Program-made: the position numbers and the translations under genes
In this document: piece after piece, positions 1-8,585 of the stretch
Position numbering within the stretch: position 1 is the first letter of the stretch
Layout of the letters: each line of letters begins with the position of its first letter
Assembly: GCA_038740345.1 (NCBI GenBank)
Contig: JAVYMA010000007.1
Span: 1 to 64,000, forward strand
Origin: Methanomassiliicoccales archaeon
Lineage (GTDB): Archaea > Thermoplasmatota > Thermoplasmata > Methanomassiliicoccales > UBA472
DNA: 64,000 nt
Direction of reading: 5' to 3'
Notes under the pieces: generated by a model
What the model was told of the DNA's origin: nothing
Databases searched by the model: none
The model's input: only the letters and a program-made list of their open reading frames with translations

Positions 1-1134
1 CTTATTTTCTCCTTGATTACGGCCGCCTATGTTATTTTCGGCGGCATGCGCGCGGTGATGTACGCCGATGCCTTCCAGGCCGCTCTCATGCTCATAGGCA
101 TGAGTGCAATATTGATGCTCACCTATCTCTTGCTCGGAGGCCCTGTGGAGGCCAATACAACCCTCACGCAGATGGCCACGGTGGAGGATCTGGTGCCCGC
201 TGCCTGGAAGAGCATGGGAATGACCGGATGGACGAGCTTCCCGGAGCTTTATTCCGTGATAGGGCTGACGATGGTCACCACTATAATCATGGGCGTGGGG
301 ATAGGCGTCTTGGCGCAACCTCAGTTAGTGGTGCGGTTCATGTGCGCCAAGGACGAGAAGGCGTTGAACCGGGCTATCCCCATAGGGGGGATATTCATCC
401 TGATGACTACCGGTGTGGCTTATACAGTAGGAGCTCTCAGCAACGTCTACTTCTACTATGAGAGCCCCCTGCATCAGATAGCCTATCAGGCGGCCGGGAA
501 CAATAGGGACGCCATAATGCCTTTGTACATCAATTCCGCCATGCCTGACATAGTGGTGGTGGTCTTCATGCTCACCCTATTGGCCGCGGCCATGTCCACT
601 TTGTCCTCGCAGTTCCATGCACTCGGCTCCGCCGCAGGTTATGATCTTCTCGCTTGGTTCAGGAAGAGGAAAGGCATGTCGTTGGATGAAGATTCTAATC
701 CTGAGAAGAAAGCCTCGCTGAAGTCCAATCGTATAGGCACTTTTGCGATGATATTGATTTCTGTCGTTCTTGCCTTGAGCATGCCTACAGGGATAATCGC
801 CATTGCCACCGCCTTATTCATGGGCTTATGCGCCTCCGCCTTCCTGCCTGCGCTGACGCATGCGCTCTTCTCCAAACGCTTATCGTTGAACGCTGCCAAG
901 CTTAGCCTAGTGTTAGGTACTATATCGTGGTTCCTGTGGGTGGTTTTCGTTCACGACAAGGAAGCGAAGATCCTAGGGATAGGTCAAGCTCTCTTCGGCA
1001 GAGCTACGTTGCTAGGGTTCCCCTGGAGCTTCATAGACCCATTGGTGATTGCCATCCCCATTTCCATCGCGGGCCTGGCGATTGGCTGGTCCATCGACTA
1101 TAAGAGAGGAAAACTGAAGCCAAGACCAGAATGA
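1..1134 (+). CDS. Sodium:solute symporter family protein, 5'-truncated
   Basis: The reading frame is open from base 1 (the first codons read L-I-F-S), so the N-terminus lies outside the window; 377 residues remain. Successive hydrophobic segments of about 20 residues, the early motif GGMRAVMYADAFQA and the helix-breaking glycines and serines of the AAAMSTLSSQ segment are typical of the SSF (PutP/PanF-like) fold, which couples Na+ entry to uptake of an organic solute such as proline, pantothenate or a carboxylate. Full-length members have about 480-550 residues and 13 helices; here only the C-terminal two thirds are seen. A charged loop follows at roughly residues 215-240. The substrate cannot be read from the sequence. 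The proline biosynthesis genes nearby are not proof of a proline permease. Confidence 0.88.
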   Translation, partial: LIFSLITAAYVIFGGMRAVMYADAFQAALMLIGMSAILMLTYLLLGGPVEANTTLTQMATVEDLVPAAWKSMGMTGWTSFPELYSVIGLTMVTTIIMGVGIGVLAQPQLVVRFMCAKDEKALNRAIPIGGIFILMTTGVAYTVGALSNVYFYYESPLHQIAYQAAGNNRDAIMPLYINSAMPDIVVVVFMLTLLAAAMSTLSSQFHALGSAAGYDLLAWFRKRKGMSLDEDSNPEKKASLKSNRIGTFAMILISVVLALSMPTGIIAIATALFMGLCASAFLPALTHALFSKRLSLNAAKLSLVLGTISWFLWVVFVHDKEAKILGIGQALFGRATLLGFPWSFIDPLVIAIPISIAGLAIGWSIDYKRGKLKPRPE

Positions 1135-1209
1135 GCATTGGAACGCGCTGCGGCACTTCAGCAAAATCTCTTTTTTTAATTTCTTTAGTCATCATTTTTA
1201 TAATATAAA

Positions 1210-2289
1210 TCAATAATAAACGCGTGATATGAGTCTTTCTCCGACTATTCTTTCGATGCGATCTGCAATCTCATTGATACCCTCCGGCGTCTCAATGGCA
1301 TCCTTATTTTGGAATATCTTCTCCTTAACTTCCATGCCTACCAGATCATCATTTCCTGGCCGAACCTGGAATATCTGCGAGCCTTCGAACCGGAAGCTTT
1401 CGGTCGATATACGATCCTCATCTCCGTCGACGATGGCGATGGTGGGCACACCGAAGCGATAAAGTAGCGCTGCCGTGATTCTACTCGTATCATCTCCTAC
1501 GCTAACCACCAGTTTTGCGTCTCTGCATTTGAAGGGCGCGTCCTCTGCGGCGTGGTCCACAAAATACACCTTTTCTTTCGACGAACCGATACTCCTTGGA
1601 ACAGCTTTTGTCCTACGCGTGATTCCAGACCGGATGTGCGCTGATGAGATGTCCACCTTGCCCAGACGCTTGACTCCGCTTTCCTTAAGCTCCATGCCTT
1701 TGGCCATTAGCTCACCAGAAGGACTAAAGGCCAACTGCACCACATCAGAACAGGCCCTACCTATCACAACGCCATTCACCCAAACGCTTTCTCCCGGTAC
1801 CACTCCTCTTACTGTCCTCCATCCTGGCTCTTCACCTATATTCTCAAGAATCGGCCTTGGAAGCAGTTCCAAACCAAGCTCCTTACCTATTCGAGTTGCT
1901 AAATCCTCCGCACCCTCCTTCCAAACTATCACCATGCCATTATCTACTTGGATTAAAGGACAAGATATTTTTGAACTGCATCTAGAAAATACTATTGAAC
2001 CGAATCTCAAGCCAGATTCACGGCTCTTCGCATAATTTAATAGAATTAGACAATCAGCCCATCTGTCCAAAGATATCAATTCCACCGAAGGCTTTCTTTT
2101 TCGGGATATATCGATTTCCCTTTCCAGCCCGGCGTCTATCACCGCGGCTATACCGGTGATGCCGCTCATTACGGCTGAAGTTTCGCCTTCTTTTTTAAGT
2201 ATGGCTAAGACCCTTTGTCCTAACCCGACATCTAGAACCTCTGGGCCGTGCAGAACGGCTGCATACTTCATGAGTTCGAAAAATGGCAT
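1210..2289 (-). CDS. DUF2117 domain protein (archaeal, function unknown)
   Basis: A 359-residue soluble protein. The beginning, with HGPEVLDVG followed by a repression-like segment GITGIAAVIDAGLE, matches what I recall of DUF2117, a family found mainly in methanogenic archaea and of unknown function. The C-terminal third contains alternating strands and helices (KLVVSVGDDTSRIT, FGVPTIAIVDGDED) that resemble a nucleotide- or Toprim-like alpha/beta domain with acidic clusters; this is an inference only. The start is ambiguous: Met7 (base 2271) fits the family start better because the conserved N-terminus begins there, and neither start has a clear ribosome-binding site. The gene stands alone and is convergent with the symporter. 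Confidence 0.7.
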   Translation of the reverse strand: MPFFELMKYAAVLHGPEVLDVGLGQRVLAILKKEGETSAVMSGITGIAAVIDAGLEREIDISRKRKPSVELISLDRWADCLILLNYAKSRESGLRFGSIVFSRCSSKISCPLIQVDNGMVIVWKEGAEDLATRIGKELGLELLPRPILENIGEEPGWRTVRGVVPGESVWVNGVVIGRACSDVVQLAFSPSGELMAKGMELKESGVKRLGKVDISSAHIRSGITRRTKAVPRSIGSSKEKVYFVDHAAEDAPFKCRDAKLVVSVGDDTSRITAALLYRFGVPTIAIVDGDEDRISTESFRFEGSQIFQVRPGNDDLVGMEVKEKIFQNKDAIETPEGINEIADRIERIVGERLISRVYY

Positions 2290-2388
2290 GCAGCTATTTC
2301 ATGAATACTTTTGAATTAATTAGCTGTGAGTAATTTTAGATTTTATTCACTCGCAGTGGTCTTATGCGAATGCCTTTATTTACGCCAT

Positions 2389-2496
2389 ATGGACAATTTA
2401 TTAAGGGATTTCAACAAAGGTTTTCCTGAGCTGAATGGTAAGGAATATGAGCCTCCTAATGCACTAAGGGATATTGGTAGGGCGCTTTCGGCCTAA
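2389..2496 (+). CDS. Possible 35-residue small protein
   Basis: ATG at 2389 opens a frame of 35 codons ending with TAA at 2494. The product is hydrophilic (MDNLLRDFNKGF at the start, ALRDIGRALSA at the end) with mixed charges that look protein-like. It lies directly upstream of the small membrane protein at 2570 on the same strand, so the two could be cotranscribed. No ribosome-binding site or homolog is recognised, and a short frame like this can occur by chance. Confidence 0.25.
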   Translation: MDNLLRDFNKGFPELNGKEYEPPNALRDIGRALSA

Positions 2497-2569
2497 GTTA
2501 AATGAGCGCCCGATGCCTTTAAGGCTATTTCACCTGATTGACATTAGCAAGAAAGGAGGATGGTGGCTG

Positions 2570-2764
2570 ATGAGTTGGAGCTGGTTTGGCAAAGTGTTGA
2601 TAGTGGCTAGCGCTTTTCCATTGGGTATATTTCTGTATGCATTCTTATATATGGATGCCTTAGGATTGGACCCCTGGGACCTATTGATTGCCGGCAGTTT
2701 GGTCTTAGCCCTGATCATGATAGGTGTGGGATGGGCTTTAGCCAGGAAAGAGTTATCTTCGTGA
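2570..2764 (+). CDS. Small two-helix membrane protein
   Basis: The predicted product has 64 residues, beginning MSWSWFGKVLIVAS. Two hydrophobic segments (about residues 6-25 and 37-56) separated by a short acidic loop indicate a helical hairpin in the membrane, ending in a positively charged tail (ARKELSS). The ATG at 2570 was chosen because AGGAGG stands about 10 bases upstream (2554-2559), whereas longer in-frame starts lack one and add a hydrophilic leader. I do not recognise the family. Its neighbour upstream is a possible 35-residue frame, and downstream lies about 270 bp of non-coding sequence. Confidence 0.5.
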   Translation: MSWSWFGKVLIVASAFPLGIFLYAFLYMDALGLDPWDLLIAGSLVLALIMIGVGWALARKELSS

Positions 2765-2893
2765 CGATATCAACACTAATTTTTTTACTCCCGTCCATCA
2801 CTCTCACTTCTGGAGCATAATTTTCATGAGAGTGATGATGAAGGAGCCTACTAAACGTTCTCAGCTGGGCTCCACTCTTTATACTCACGATTT

Positions 2894-2927
2894 TCAATCA
2901 ATCATTGAACCTTTGAGTGATTATTGA
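2894..2927. repeat. Imperfect inverted repeat downstream of proB
   Basis: TCAATCAATCA (2894-2904) and TGATTATTGA (2918-2927) can pair as a 10-bp stem with one bulged base and a 13-nt loop. It lies about 110 bp beyond the proB stop codon in the otherwise featureless space 2765-3039. It could be an RNA 3' structure, but there is no adjacent U-tract on the minus strand. Confidence 0.3.
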
Positions 2928-3039
2928 CATCTCCGACCGCCAGCTAGTACTCATTTTCATGATTCTAGATAGCCCAAAGCAGTACTATGATAAAAGATTT
3001 GGATGAGACCACTCCTCAATGATTTAGTCCTCGCCAAAT

Positions 3040-4137
3040 TTAGTCAAGCAATACGATTTTTTCGTTGCTCACTATGACCATATCATTATGCAACTTGTTC
3101 CCGTTGGAATGCTCTTCTCTGCATTTCTCCAAAATCCTCGGTAATTCGCTGGAGGAAAAGTTAGACACGCCCTTAGCGAAGTTGCCTATACGCACAACAT
3201 CACCCTTCTTAAATCTGCCCTCGAAAGATGTTATTCCACAGGGTAGAAGGCTTTTGCCGTTTCGCAACGCCTTCTCCGCTCCTGCGTCCACATTGATCTT
3301 TCCTTTTGGTGCAGCGAATAGTATCCACCTCTCCTTATTCGAATATCTGGACTTAGCTGTGAATAATGTGCCTATCTCCTCCCCTTTAACCACCCTTAAA
3401 ATAACATCTTTAGTCCTGCCATTGGCTATGACCATGTTGATGCCCGACTGCATGGCTATCTTGGCCGCCGCTATCTTGGTGCGCATGCCTCCTACCGAAC
3501 GCTCGCTTATATTCCCTCCAGCGATGCGCTCTATATCCTTGGTAATCTCGTCTATCGTATGCAGAAGCTTGGCATCGGGATCCACCTCAGGATTGCGGTC
3601 ATAAAGTCCATCCACATCAGTCAGCAATATAAGTAGGTCAGCATCGATCTTGCTCGCCACTAGCGCACTAAGCCTGTCATTATCTCCGAAAATCTCCTCG
3701 ATCTCATCAGTGGCGATCACATCATTCTCGTTTACTATCGGCACGACCCCAAGGCGAAACATTGCCTCCATGGCCTTCTTCAAATTGTTGTAGCGCAAGC
3801 GATCTGAGAAGGCGCCATATGTGAGTAAGACCTGGCCAACGCATCTGCCATATTTGCGGAATGCATCTCGCCAGGCCATCATTAAGGTAGCTTGTCCCAC
3901 CGCAGCACAAGCCTGTCTAACCGCTATCTCTTGAGGTCTTCGCTCCATTCCTAGTTCTGTGGTTCCGGCGCCGATGGCTCCCGAGGTCACAATAATCGAC
4001 TCTATTCCTACTGCTGCCATCTCCATTATCTGCCGCGCCACCGATTCCAAATATTGTTGATCGATGGTGCCGTCCTCACGACAGATGGTATTGGTACCTA
4101 TCTTTACCACTACCCTTCGCGGATTGAGCGCTCTCAT
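3040..4137 (-). CDS. proB: Glutamate 5-kinase with PUA domain
   Basis: Phosphorylates L-glutamate to gamma-glutamyl phosphate, the first step of proline synthesis. The 365 residues match the usual length of about 367. The amino-acid-kinase domain comes first (VVVKIGTNTI at residues 9-18; the glycine loop TSGAIGAGTTELG; NENDVIATDEIEEIFGDND around the glutamate and metal site; LLTDVDGLYDRNP), followed by a PUA domain (about residues 275-350) that begins near KGKINVDAGAEKAL. It overlaps proA by four bases (ATGA), so translation is coupled, with proA first. proC is not in the window. Proline biosynthesis by this bacterial-type route is patchy in archaea, which suggests acquisition by transfer, although no compositional break is evident. 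Confidence 0.95.
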   Translation of the reverse strand: MRALNPRRVVVKIGTNTICREDGTIDQQYLESVARQIMEMAAVGIESIIVTSGAIGAGTTELGMERRPQEIAVRQACAAVGQATLMMAWRDAFRKYGRCVGQVLLTYGAFSDRLRYNNLKKAMEAMFRLGVVPIVNENDVIATDEIEEIFGDNDRLSALVASKIDADLLILLTDVDGLYDRNPEVDPDAKLLHTIDEITKDIERIAGGNISERSVGGMRTKIAAAKIAMQSGINMVIANGRTKDVILRVVKGEEIGTLFTAKSRYSNKERWILFAAPKGKINVDAGAEKALRNGKSLLPCGITSFEGRFKKGDVVRIGNFAKGVSNFSSSELPRILEKCREEHSNGNKLHNDMVIVSNEKIVLLD

Positions 4138-5438
4138 AGCAGCTTCCTGTGCGTGAATCTCCTCGCACTTTCACCTGAATAATCAGCCACTATATGGCCG
4201 TCACCATAGAGCTTCCACTTGTATATAGTCAGACCATCCAATCCTACAGGACCTCGAGCGTGTGTCTTGTTGGTAGAAATGCCCACCTCCGCACCAAGAC
4301 CATAACGATACCCATCAGCAAAGCGGGTGGAACAGTTCCACATCACGCTCGACGAATCCACCGCATTCATGAATGATTCCGCCGTTTCCCTATTCCTTGT
4401 GATTATCGCATCAGTATGATGCGAGCCATATCGGTTTATATGCTCCACTGCCTCTTCAATCGAACCTACCACTTTGATAGAGAGTATAAGGTCATTATAC
4501 TCCATCGACCAATCCTCTTCCTTCGCTGGAACAGCTTCTATCAATGCTCTTGTAGCTTCATCACCTCTTATCTCCACCCCTGCTCTTCTTAACTCCTTCG
4601 CCATCATAGGAAGGAAGGATTGGGCTATGCTTCTATGAACCAGCAGAGTTTCCATGGCGTTACAGACGGCTGGGTATTGAACCTTAGCGTCATAGCAAAC
4701 TCTCACTGCCATCTCCAGGTCTGCATCCTCATGGACATAGGTATGACATATTCCCGCTGCGTGGCCAAGCACCGGAATCCTGGTAGAGGCTTGAATGGCG
4801 CGCACAAGCTCATTGGAGCCACGAGGAATTATCAAATCGATGAAATCATCTTGGGCGAGCAATTCTCTAAATTCCTCTCTGGTCGAGAGGAGCTGAATTG
4901 CTCCATCGAATCGGTCGTCAAGTGATGACAGGGCATCCATTATTACTCGGAACAAAGCTTCATTGGTACGTTTAGCCTCTGCACCACCTTTGAGCAAAAC
5001 CGCGTTTCCTGATTTCAAGCAAAGAGATGATATCTGTATGAGGGCGTCTGGCCTAGACTCAAAGACCACCCCTATTACACCAATGGGGCAGCTCACCTTT
5101 TCCAAAATCAGACCATTATCGAGCTCCATGCGCGAGAGTATCTTGCCCAACGGATCCTCTTGAGCAATCAAAGAGGACATCTGGTTTATGCTTTCCTTGA
5201 TCTTGCCCTCATCATAGCGCAAGCGCTTCAGCAAAGGTGCGGGAAGCCCGCTATCCTTGGCTTCTTCCATATCTTTCTCGTTTTCGGAGATTATGATCGA
5301 GGACTTGTTTCTTAGCCCCTCTGATATTCGCAAAAGTGCCTCATTCCTCAACTCCAAGGATAGTTGGGCCAACTTGAATGAGGCGTTTTTAGCCCTCTGA
5401 GCAGATTTTCTAACTCCATCCATGATGCGCGATAGCAT
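4134..5438 (-). CDS. proA: Glutamate-5-semialdehyde dehydrogenase
   Basis: Reduces gamma-glutamyl phosphate to glutamate-5-semialdehyde with NADPH, the second step of proline synthesis. The 434-residue protein carries the aldehyde-dehydrogenase fold: PIGVIGVVFESRPD and KSGNAVLLKGGAEAKRTN in the nucleotide-binding part, and the catalytic cysteine in YPAVCNAMETLLVH. The segment SSSVMWNCSTRFADGYRYGLGAEVGISTNK (split here only by position, about residues 364-393) is characteristic of ProA. It is the promoter-proximal gene of the proA-proB operon and overlaps proB by four bases. Its 5' flank is the 347-bp spacer up to hcp, which must hold the promoter. Confidence 0.96.
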   Translation of the reverse strand: MLSRIMDGVRKSAQRAKNASFKLAQLSLELRNEALLRISEGLRNKSSIIISENEKDMEEAKDSGLPAPLLKRLRYDEGKIKESINQMSSLIAQEDPLGKILSRMELDNGLILEKVSCPIGVIGVVFESRPDALIQISSLCLKSGNAVLLKGGAEAKRTNEALFRVIMDALSSLDDRFDGAIQLLSTREEFRELLAQDDFIDLIIPRGSNELVRAIQASTRIPVLGHAAGICHTYVHEDADLEMAVRVCYDAKVQYPAVCNAMETLLVHRSIAQSFLPMMAKELRRAGVEIRGDEATRALIEAVPAKEEDWSMEYNDLILSIKVVGSIEEAVEHINRYGSHHTDAIITRNRETAESFMNAVDSSSVMWNCSTRFADGYRYGLGAEVGISTNKTHARGPVGLDGLTIYKWKLYGDGHIVADYSGESARRFTHRKLL

Positions 5439-5785
5439 TCCTATTCAAACCATAAGTGTTTCGATATAACTGAGAGATGTCACAAGTTTTACGAGCTCCT
5501 TACCTACAGATTCTTATCACTTCCTACCAACGTTAAAACCTGAACATTTTAAAGACAGGTTAGTTTCTGAAACCATAAGAACGCTAACAAATTAATTCGA
5601 TTAAAAATGGGTTAGTCAAGAACGAATCGATGAATAAGCCGATTATTGCAATTAGCGCCCCCCCCACGACAAAAATCCTCATCATATGTTATTTTAGGTT
5701 ATCTATACAATCATATATTATATATTTCGCCTTTTGGAAAATGCTTGAAAGGTTTTTTTACCCGTCTAGGTAACCAATTCTCAAC
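5439..5785. other. Intergenic spacer between hcp and proA
   Basis: No gene is seen in these 347 bases. Both flanking genes are on the minus strand, so the part near 5440-5600 should hold the proA promoter; it is AT-rich (for example around 5585-5606) but no single TATA box stands out. A C8 tract lies near 5657-5664. Confidence 0.4.
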
Positions 5786-7081
5786 TCATCGAGCCAACAT
5801 GTTCTTCAAGTCTTCTAAAGGCTCACCTATTGGCATCCATCCAAATTCTTCTTGAATGCGCTTCCAATTATTAGGAGATACGAAAGCTGGCAACGAAGGG
5901 CCTATGCGGACATTCCTAACACCCAGCGCCAATAATGTGTATACAATAGCTACGGCCTTTTGCTCGAACCAAGACAAAACGATGCTTAATGGCAACCTAT
6001 TGAAATCTACCTTGAATGATTGGGATAGCGCCATGGCTATCTGAATCGCAGAGTAGCTGTCATTGCATTGGCCAACATCTAGCAATCTAGGTATTTCAGT
6101 ACCCTCGATATATCCGAATTCTTTGTCATTGAAGCGATATTTACCGCATGCTAACGTCAAAATGACACAGTCTCTTGGAATGTTCTCTGCGAGTATGGTA
6201 TAATAGTCTCGCCCAGGCGTGGCGCCATCGCATCCACCGATGAGAAAGAAATGTCTTATTCTGCCTTCTTTGACAGCCTCGATTATCTGAGGCGCCATAG
6301 AGAGGACTGCCTTGTGATGGAAGCCAGTATTAACGTAGCCACCGGGCCTCTCTTTCAATTCCCCTATTGACTTAGCATGCTGAATTATAGTTGAGAAGTC
6401 CTTTCTATCCGATATTTGCTTTACTCCTTCAATGGCTGGAACACCTATCGTATATAACCTTTCTTTATAACTCGGAAGAGGGATTAATACGCAATTCGTT
6501 GTGGCTAATATTGGACCGCCAAATTCCGCGAACTCAACCTTCTGCTTCTGCCACGCCGAGCCGTAGTTGCCAGCTAAGTGTTCATATTTCCTCAGCTCAG
6601 GATAGCCATGGGCAGGCAGCATCTCCCCATGTGTATAAATTTGTATTCCAGTTCCCTCAGTCTGCTTGAGCAATTCCTCCAGGTCTAAAAGATCGTGACC
6701 TGTTACCAATATACCAGGCGCCTTCCTGACCCCAGTATAAACCTTTGTAGGGGAAGGGTATCCAAAGCGCTCCGTATGAGCAGCGTCCAACATCTGCATC
6801 GCCCTGTAATTCATCTTTCCTGAACGAAGAACCATCTGCCAGTGATCTTCGTGTGAGAAGTTTACATTGGTCAGCGTTTTGAATAGGGCCTCATGCATGA
6901 ATGAGTCCACTTCTTCATCCCTTTTATCCAAGGTGCGACAATGATAAGCGTATGCCGCTATGCCCTTCAATCCATAGATGACCATTTCCTGTAAGCTTTG
7001 CAAGTCCTCGTCCTTACCACATACGCCTTTGATAGTGCAGGCTATGCCTTTTGCCGTCTGTTGGCATTGATTGCAATACAT
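5786..7081 (-). CDS. hcp: Hybrid-cluster protein (hydroxylamine reductase/NO-handling)
   Basis: Iron-sulfur redox enzyme of the Hcp/prismane family, which reduces hydroxylamine in vitro and is linked to nitric-oxide and nitrosative stress. The N-terminal cysteines MYCNQCQQTAKGIAC (C3, C6, C15) and C21 supply the cubane cluster. Later ligands of the hybrid cluster are visible in GHDLLDLEELL, YTHGEMLPAHGYPELRKYEH, TTNCVLIP, LTLACGKYRFN and DVGQCNDSYSAIQIA. At 431 residues it is of the short archaeal/anaerobe class with a reduced helical N-terminal domain, against about 550 for the E. coli form. It is divergent from the Lrp-like regulator at 7185, which probably controls it. Confidence 0.94.
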   Translation of the reverse strand: MYCNQCQQTAKGIACTIKGVCGKDEDLQSLQEMVIYGLKGIAAYAYHCRTLDKRDEEVDSFMHEALFKTLTNVNFSHEDHWQMVLRSGKMNYRAMQMLDAAHTERFGYPSPTKVYTGVRKAPGILVTGHDLLDLEELLKQTEGTGIQIYTHGEMLPAHGYPELRKYEHLAGNYGSAWQKQKVEFAEFGGPILATTNCVLIPLPSYKERLYTIGVPAIEGVKQISDRKDFSTIIQHAKSIGELKERPGGYVNTGFHHKAVLSMAPQIIEAVKEGRIRHFFLIGGCDGATPGRDYYTILAENIPRDCVILTLACGKYRFNDKEFGYIEGTEIPRLLDVGQCNDSYSAIQIAMALSQSFKVDFNRLPLSIVLSWFEQKAVAIVYTLLALGVRNVRIGPSLPAFVSPNNWKRIQEEFGWMPIGEPLEDLKNMLAR

Positions 7082-7184
7082 TAATATCGCCGATGATTAT
7101 TAGATTCATATACTATAATAGACTATTTCTTATTTATTATAAGATTATAAGGCCTTAATACTATAATATATTGAGGTAAACGTT
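7082..7184. promoter_or_regulatory. Divergent promoter region with 48-bp-spaced direct repeat
   Basis: The 103 bases between hcp and its regulator contain the 11-bp repeat ATACTATAATA twice (7110-7120 and 7158-7168), the copies 48 bp apart, and the perfect 10-bp palindrome TAAGGCCTTA (7148-7157) immediately before the second copy. The first copy is 29-39 bp from the hcp start and the second 17-27 bp from the regulator start, near where TATA boxes of short-leader archaeal transcripts would lie. They may be TATA elements, operators, or both. Confidence 0.55.
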
Positions 7185-7796
7185 ATGAAACTAGATGATA
7201 AGGATCGCTCTATCATAACGTTTTATTCACAGGATCCAACAATATCTCAGGAAATAATCGCCAAGAGATTGGGGCTTTCCCAGCCTTCCGTCGCCATGAG
7301 AATAGCTAGATTAAAGCAAATGGGTGCCCTGGAGATACAATATGGCATAAATCCTCTTAAACTGGGACTTTACCTAGCCAAAGTGGATGTGAGCTCTACA
7401 GAACCTGAGCACATACTCGAGATGTTCAGGGAATGTCCCTATTTCGCTAACGGTTTCACAGTATCAGGAAAGAGCAATCTCTGCCTTCTCTTCTACAGCG
7501 AAAGCGTTGCAACGCTAGAGGCCATCGTAAACGGGCATTTACGCTCCAATCCCTCCGTGAGAGATGTTGATTTCAACATCATCATAACCTCAGAAAGGAA
7601 GCTCATTTTTCCAACTATGCTTATGACCGAAATTTCTGATACACCTCCCTGCGGTATAAAGATGGAGTGCAAAGAGTGCTCATCTTTCAAATCACAAAAG
7701 TGCATGGGGTGCCCCGCCACTGGAAATTATCAAGGAAAGTTCTATTATCCAAGGGCTAGTCAAGTCTCTTCCTTCACGGAACGCCGCAAAAAATGA
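7185..7796 (+). CDS. Lrp/AsnC-like transcription regulator with C-terminal Cys cluster
   Basis: Residues 1-55 form a winged helix-turn-helix of the Lrp type (ISQEIIAKRLGLSQPSVAMR with the recognition helix around 33-43). The middle, about 60-145, looks like a RAM/ACT-like ligand or oligomerisation domain. The C-terminus adds five cysteines, C156, C162, C165, C173 and C176, in a C-x5-C-x2-C-x7-C-x2-C pattern ending C-M-G-C-P. This could bind an iron-sulfur cluster or zinc; ordinary Lrp proteins of about 150 residues lack it. The gene is divergent from hcp, so the most economical idea is a redox- or NO-sensing regulator of hcp. That role is inferred from position and cysteines only. Confidence 0.85.
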   Translation: MKLDDKDRSIITFYSQDPTISQEIIAKRLGLSQPSVAMRIARLKQMGALEIQYGINPLKLGLYLAKVDVSSTEPEHILEMFRECPYFANGFTVSGKSNLCLLFYSESVATLEAIVNGHLRSNPSVRDVDFNIIITSERKLIFPTMLMTEISDTPPCGIKMECKECSSFKSQKCMGCPATGNYQGKFYYPRASQVSSFTERRKK

Positions 7797-7826
7797 TATG
7801 GTTGTATCATGAATATCTAAGCTGAA

Positions 7827-8582
7827 ATGATGAAAAGAATAGGATGGTTTACGACCGCTAGAGGTCCAGGATCTCTGAACCTTTTCAAAACTCTGTTGGA
7901 GAATATCGATGAAAAGAAGATCAGGGCTGAGCTTTCCTTCGTCTTCATTAACAGAGAAATAAAAGGAAATGAGTTTAGGAGGAAAGTTATGTTAATGGCT
8001 CAAGAAAGAGGGGTGCCTGTCATAATTTTCCCATCTGATACTTATTTGCCTCATCTAAAGGAGAGGGATATCCTTGAATGGAGACGAGAATATGGGAAAG
8101 AGCTTAGAAAAAGGATTTCAGACTATGATATGGACCTCGGCGTTCTGGCTGGGTACATGTTGATTGTTGACCCGGAGACTTGCAATAGGTTCCCCATCAT
8201 CAACTTGCATCCAGCCCTTCCTAATACATATCAAGGCACATGGGAAGAGATAGTCAGAAAGGTGGTGGAAAACAAGGATCAATATTATGGCTCTACCGTG
8301 CATCTCTGCACTCCGGAGCTGGATAGGGGGGCTGCTATCGCCTTTGACAGTTTCCCAACAAATAAAGTCCTATCCTCCTCCATGGATATGGAGGAGGCGG
8401 TCAAGGCAATAAGGGCCGAAGAGCTAAAGAGAGAGGCTTATCTTCTTATGGAAGCTATAAAGTTAATAGTGGACGAGAAAGTCATCATAAAGGATGGGTG
8501 TGTGACTGATTCTTTTGGAACGCCTATTTCACCTTTATGCCTAAGCCAAGCTATAGACAAAATTTTGAGCCAAAAATCATGA
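7827..8582 (+). CDS. Formyltransferase-family protein (PurN-like)
   Basis: A 251-residue protein with the Rossmann-like fold of phosphoribosylglycinamide formyltransferase. Supporting motifs are the opening GWFTTARGPGSLNLFKTLL, LGVLAGYMLIVD, the substrate-side IINLHPALPNTYQGTWEE with the conserved His-Pro, and YGSTVHLCTPELDRGAAI, which corresponds to the family's GxTvHxvd..D.G motif. It is longer than GART (about 200) through a C-terminal helical extension after residue 200. The usual catalytic Asn-x-His reads N-L-H here. PurN activity in purine synthesis is possible, but archaea often use PurT and the neighbours are not pur genes, so another formyl acceptor is equally possible. Confidence 0.75.
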   Translation: MMKRIGWFTTARGPGSLNLFKTLLENIDEKKIRAELSFVFINREIKGNEFRRKVMLMAQERGVPVIIFPSDTYLPHLKERDILEWRREYGKELRKRISDYDMDLGVLAGYMLIVDPETCNRFPIINLHPALPNTYQGTWEEIVRKVVENKDQYYGSTVHLCTPELDRGAAIAFDSFPTNKVLSSSMDMEEAVKAIRAEELKREAYLLMEAIKLIVDEKVIIKDGCVTDSFGTPISPLCLSQAIDKILSQKS

Positions 8583-8585
8583 ATC

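Noticed and set aside
1475-2035. Plus-strand frame of 186 codons opposite the DUF2117 gene
   Set aside because: Antisense to a coherent protein, low complexity in Ser, Leu and Pro, no motif.
3040-5438. Sodium symporter and proAB as one proline uptake/synthesis unit
   Set aside because: They are on opposite strands with two other genes between them, and the symporter substrate cannot be read from the sequence.
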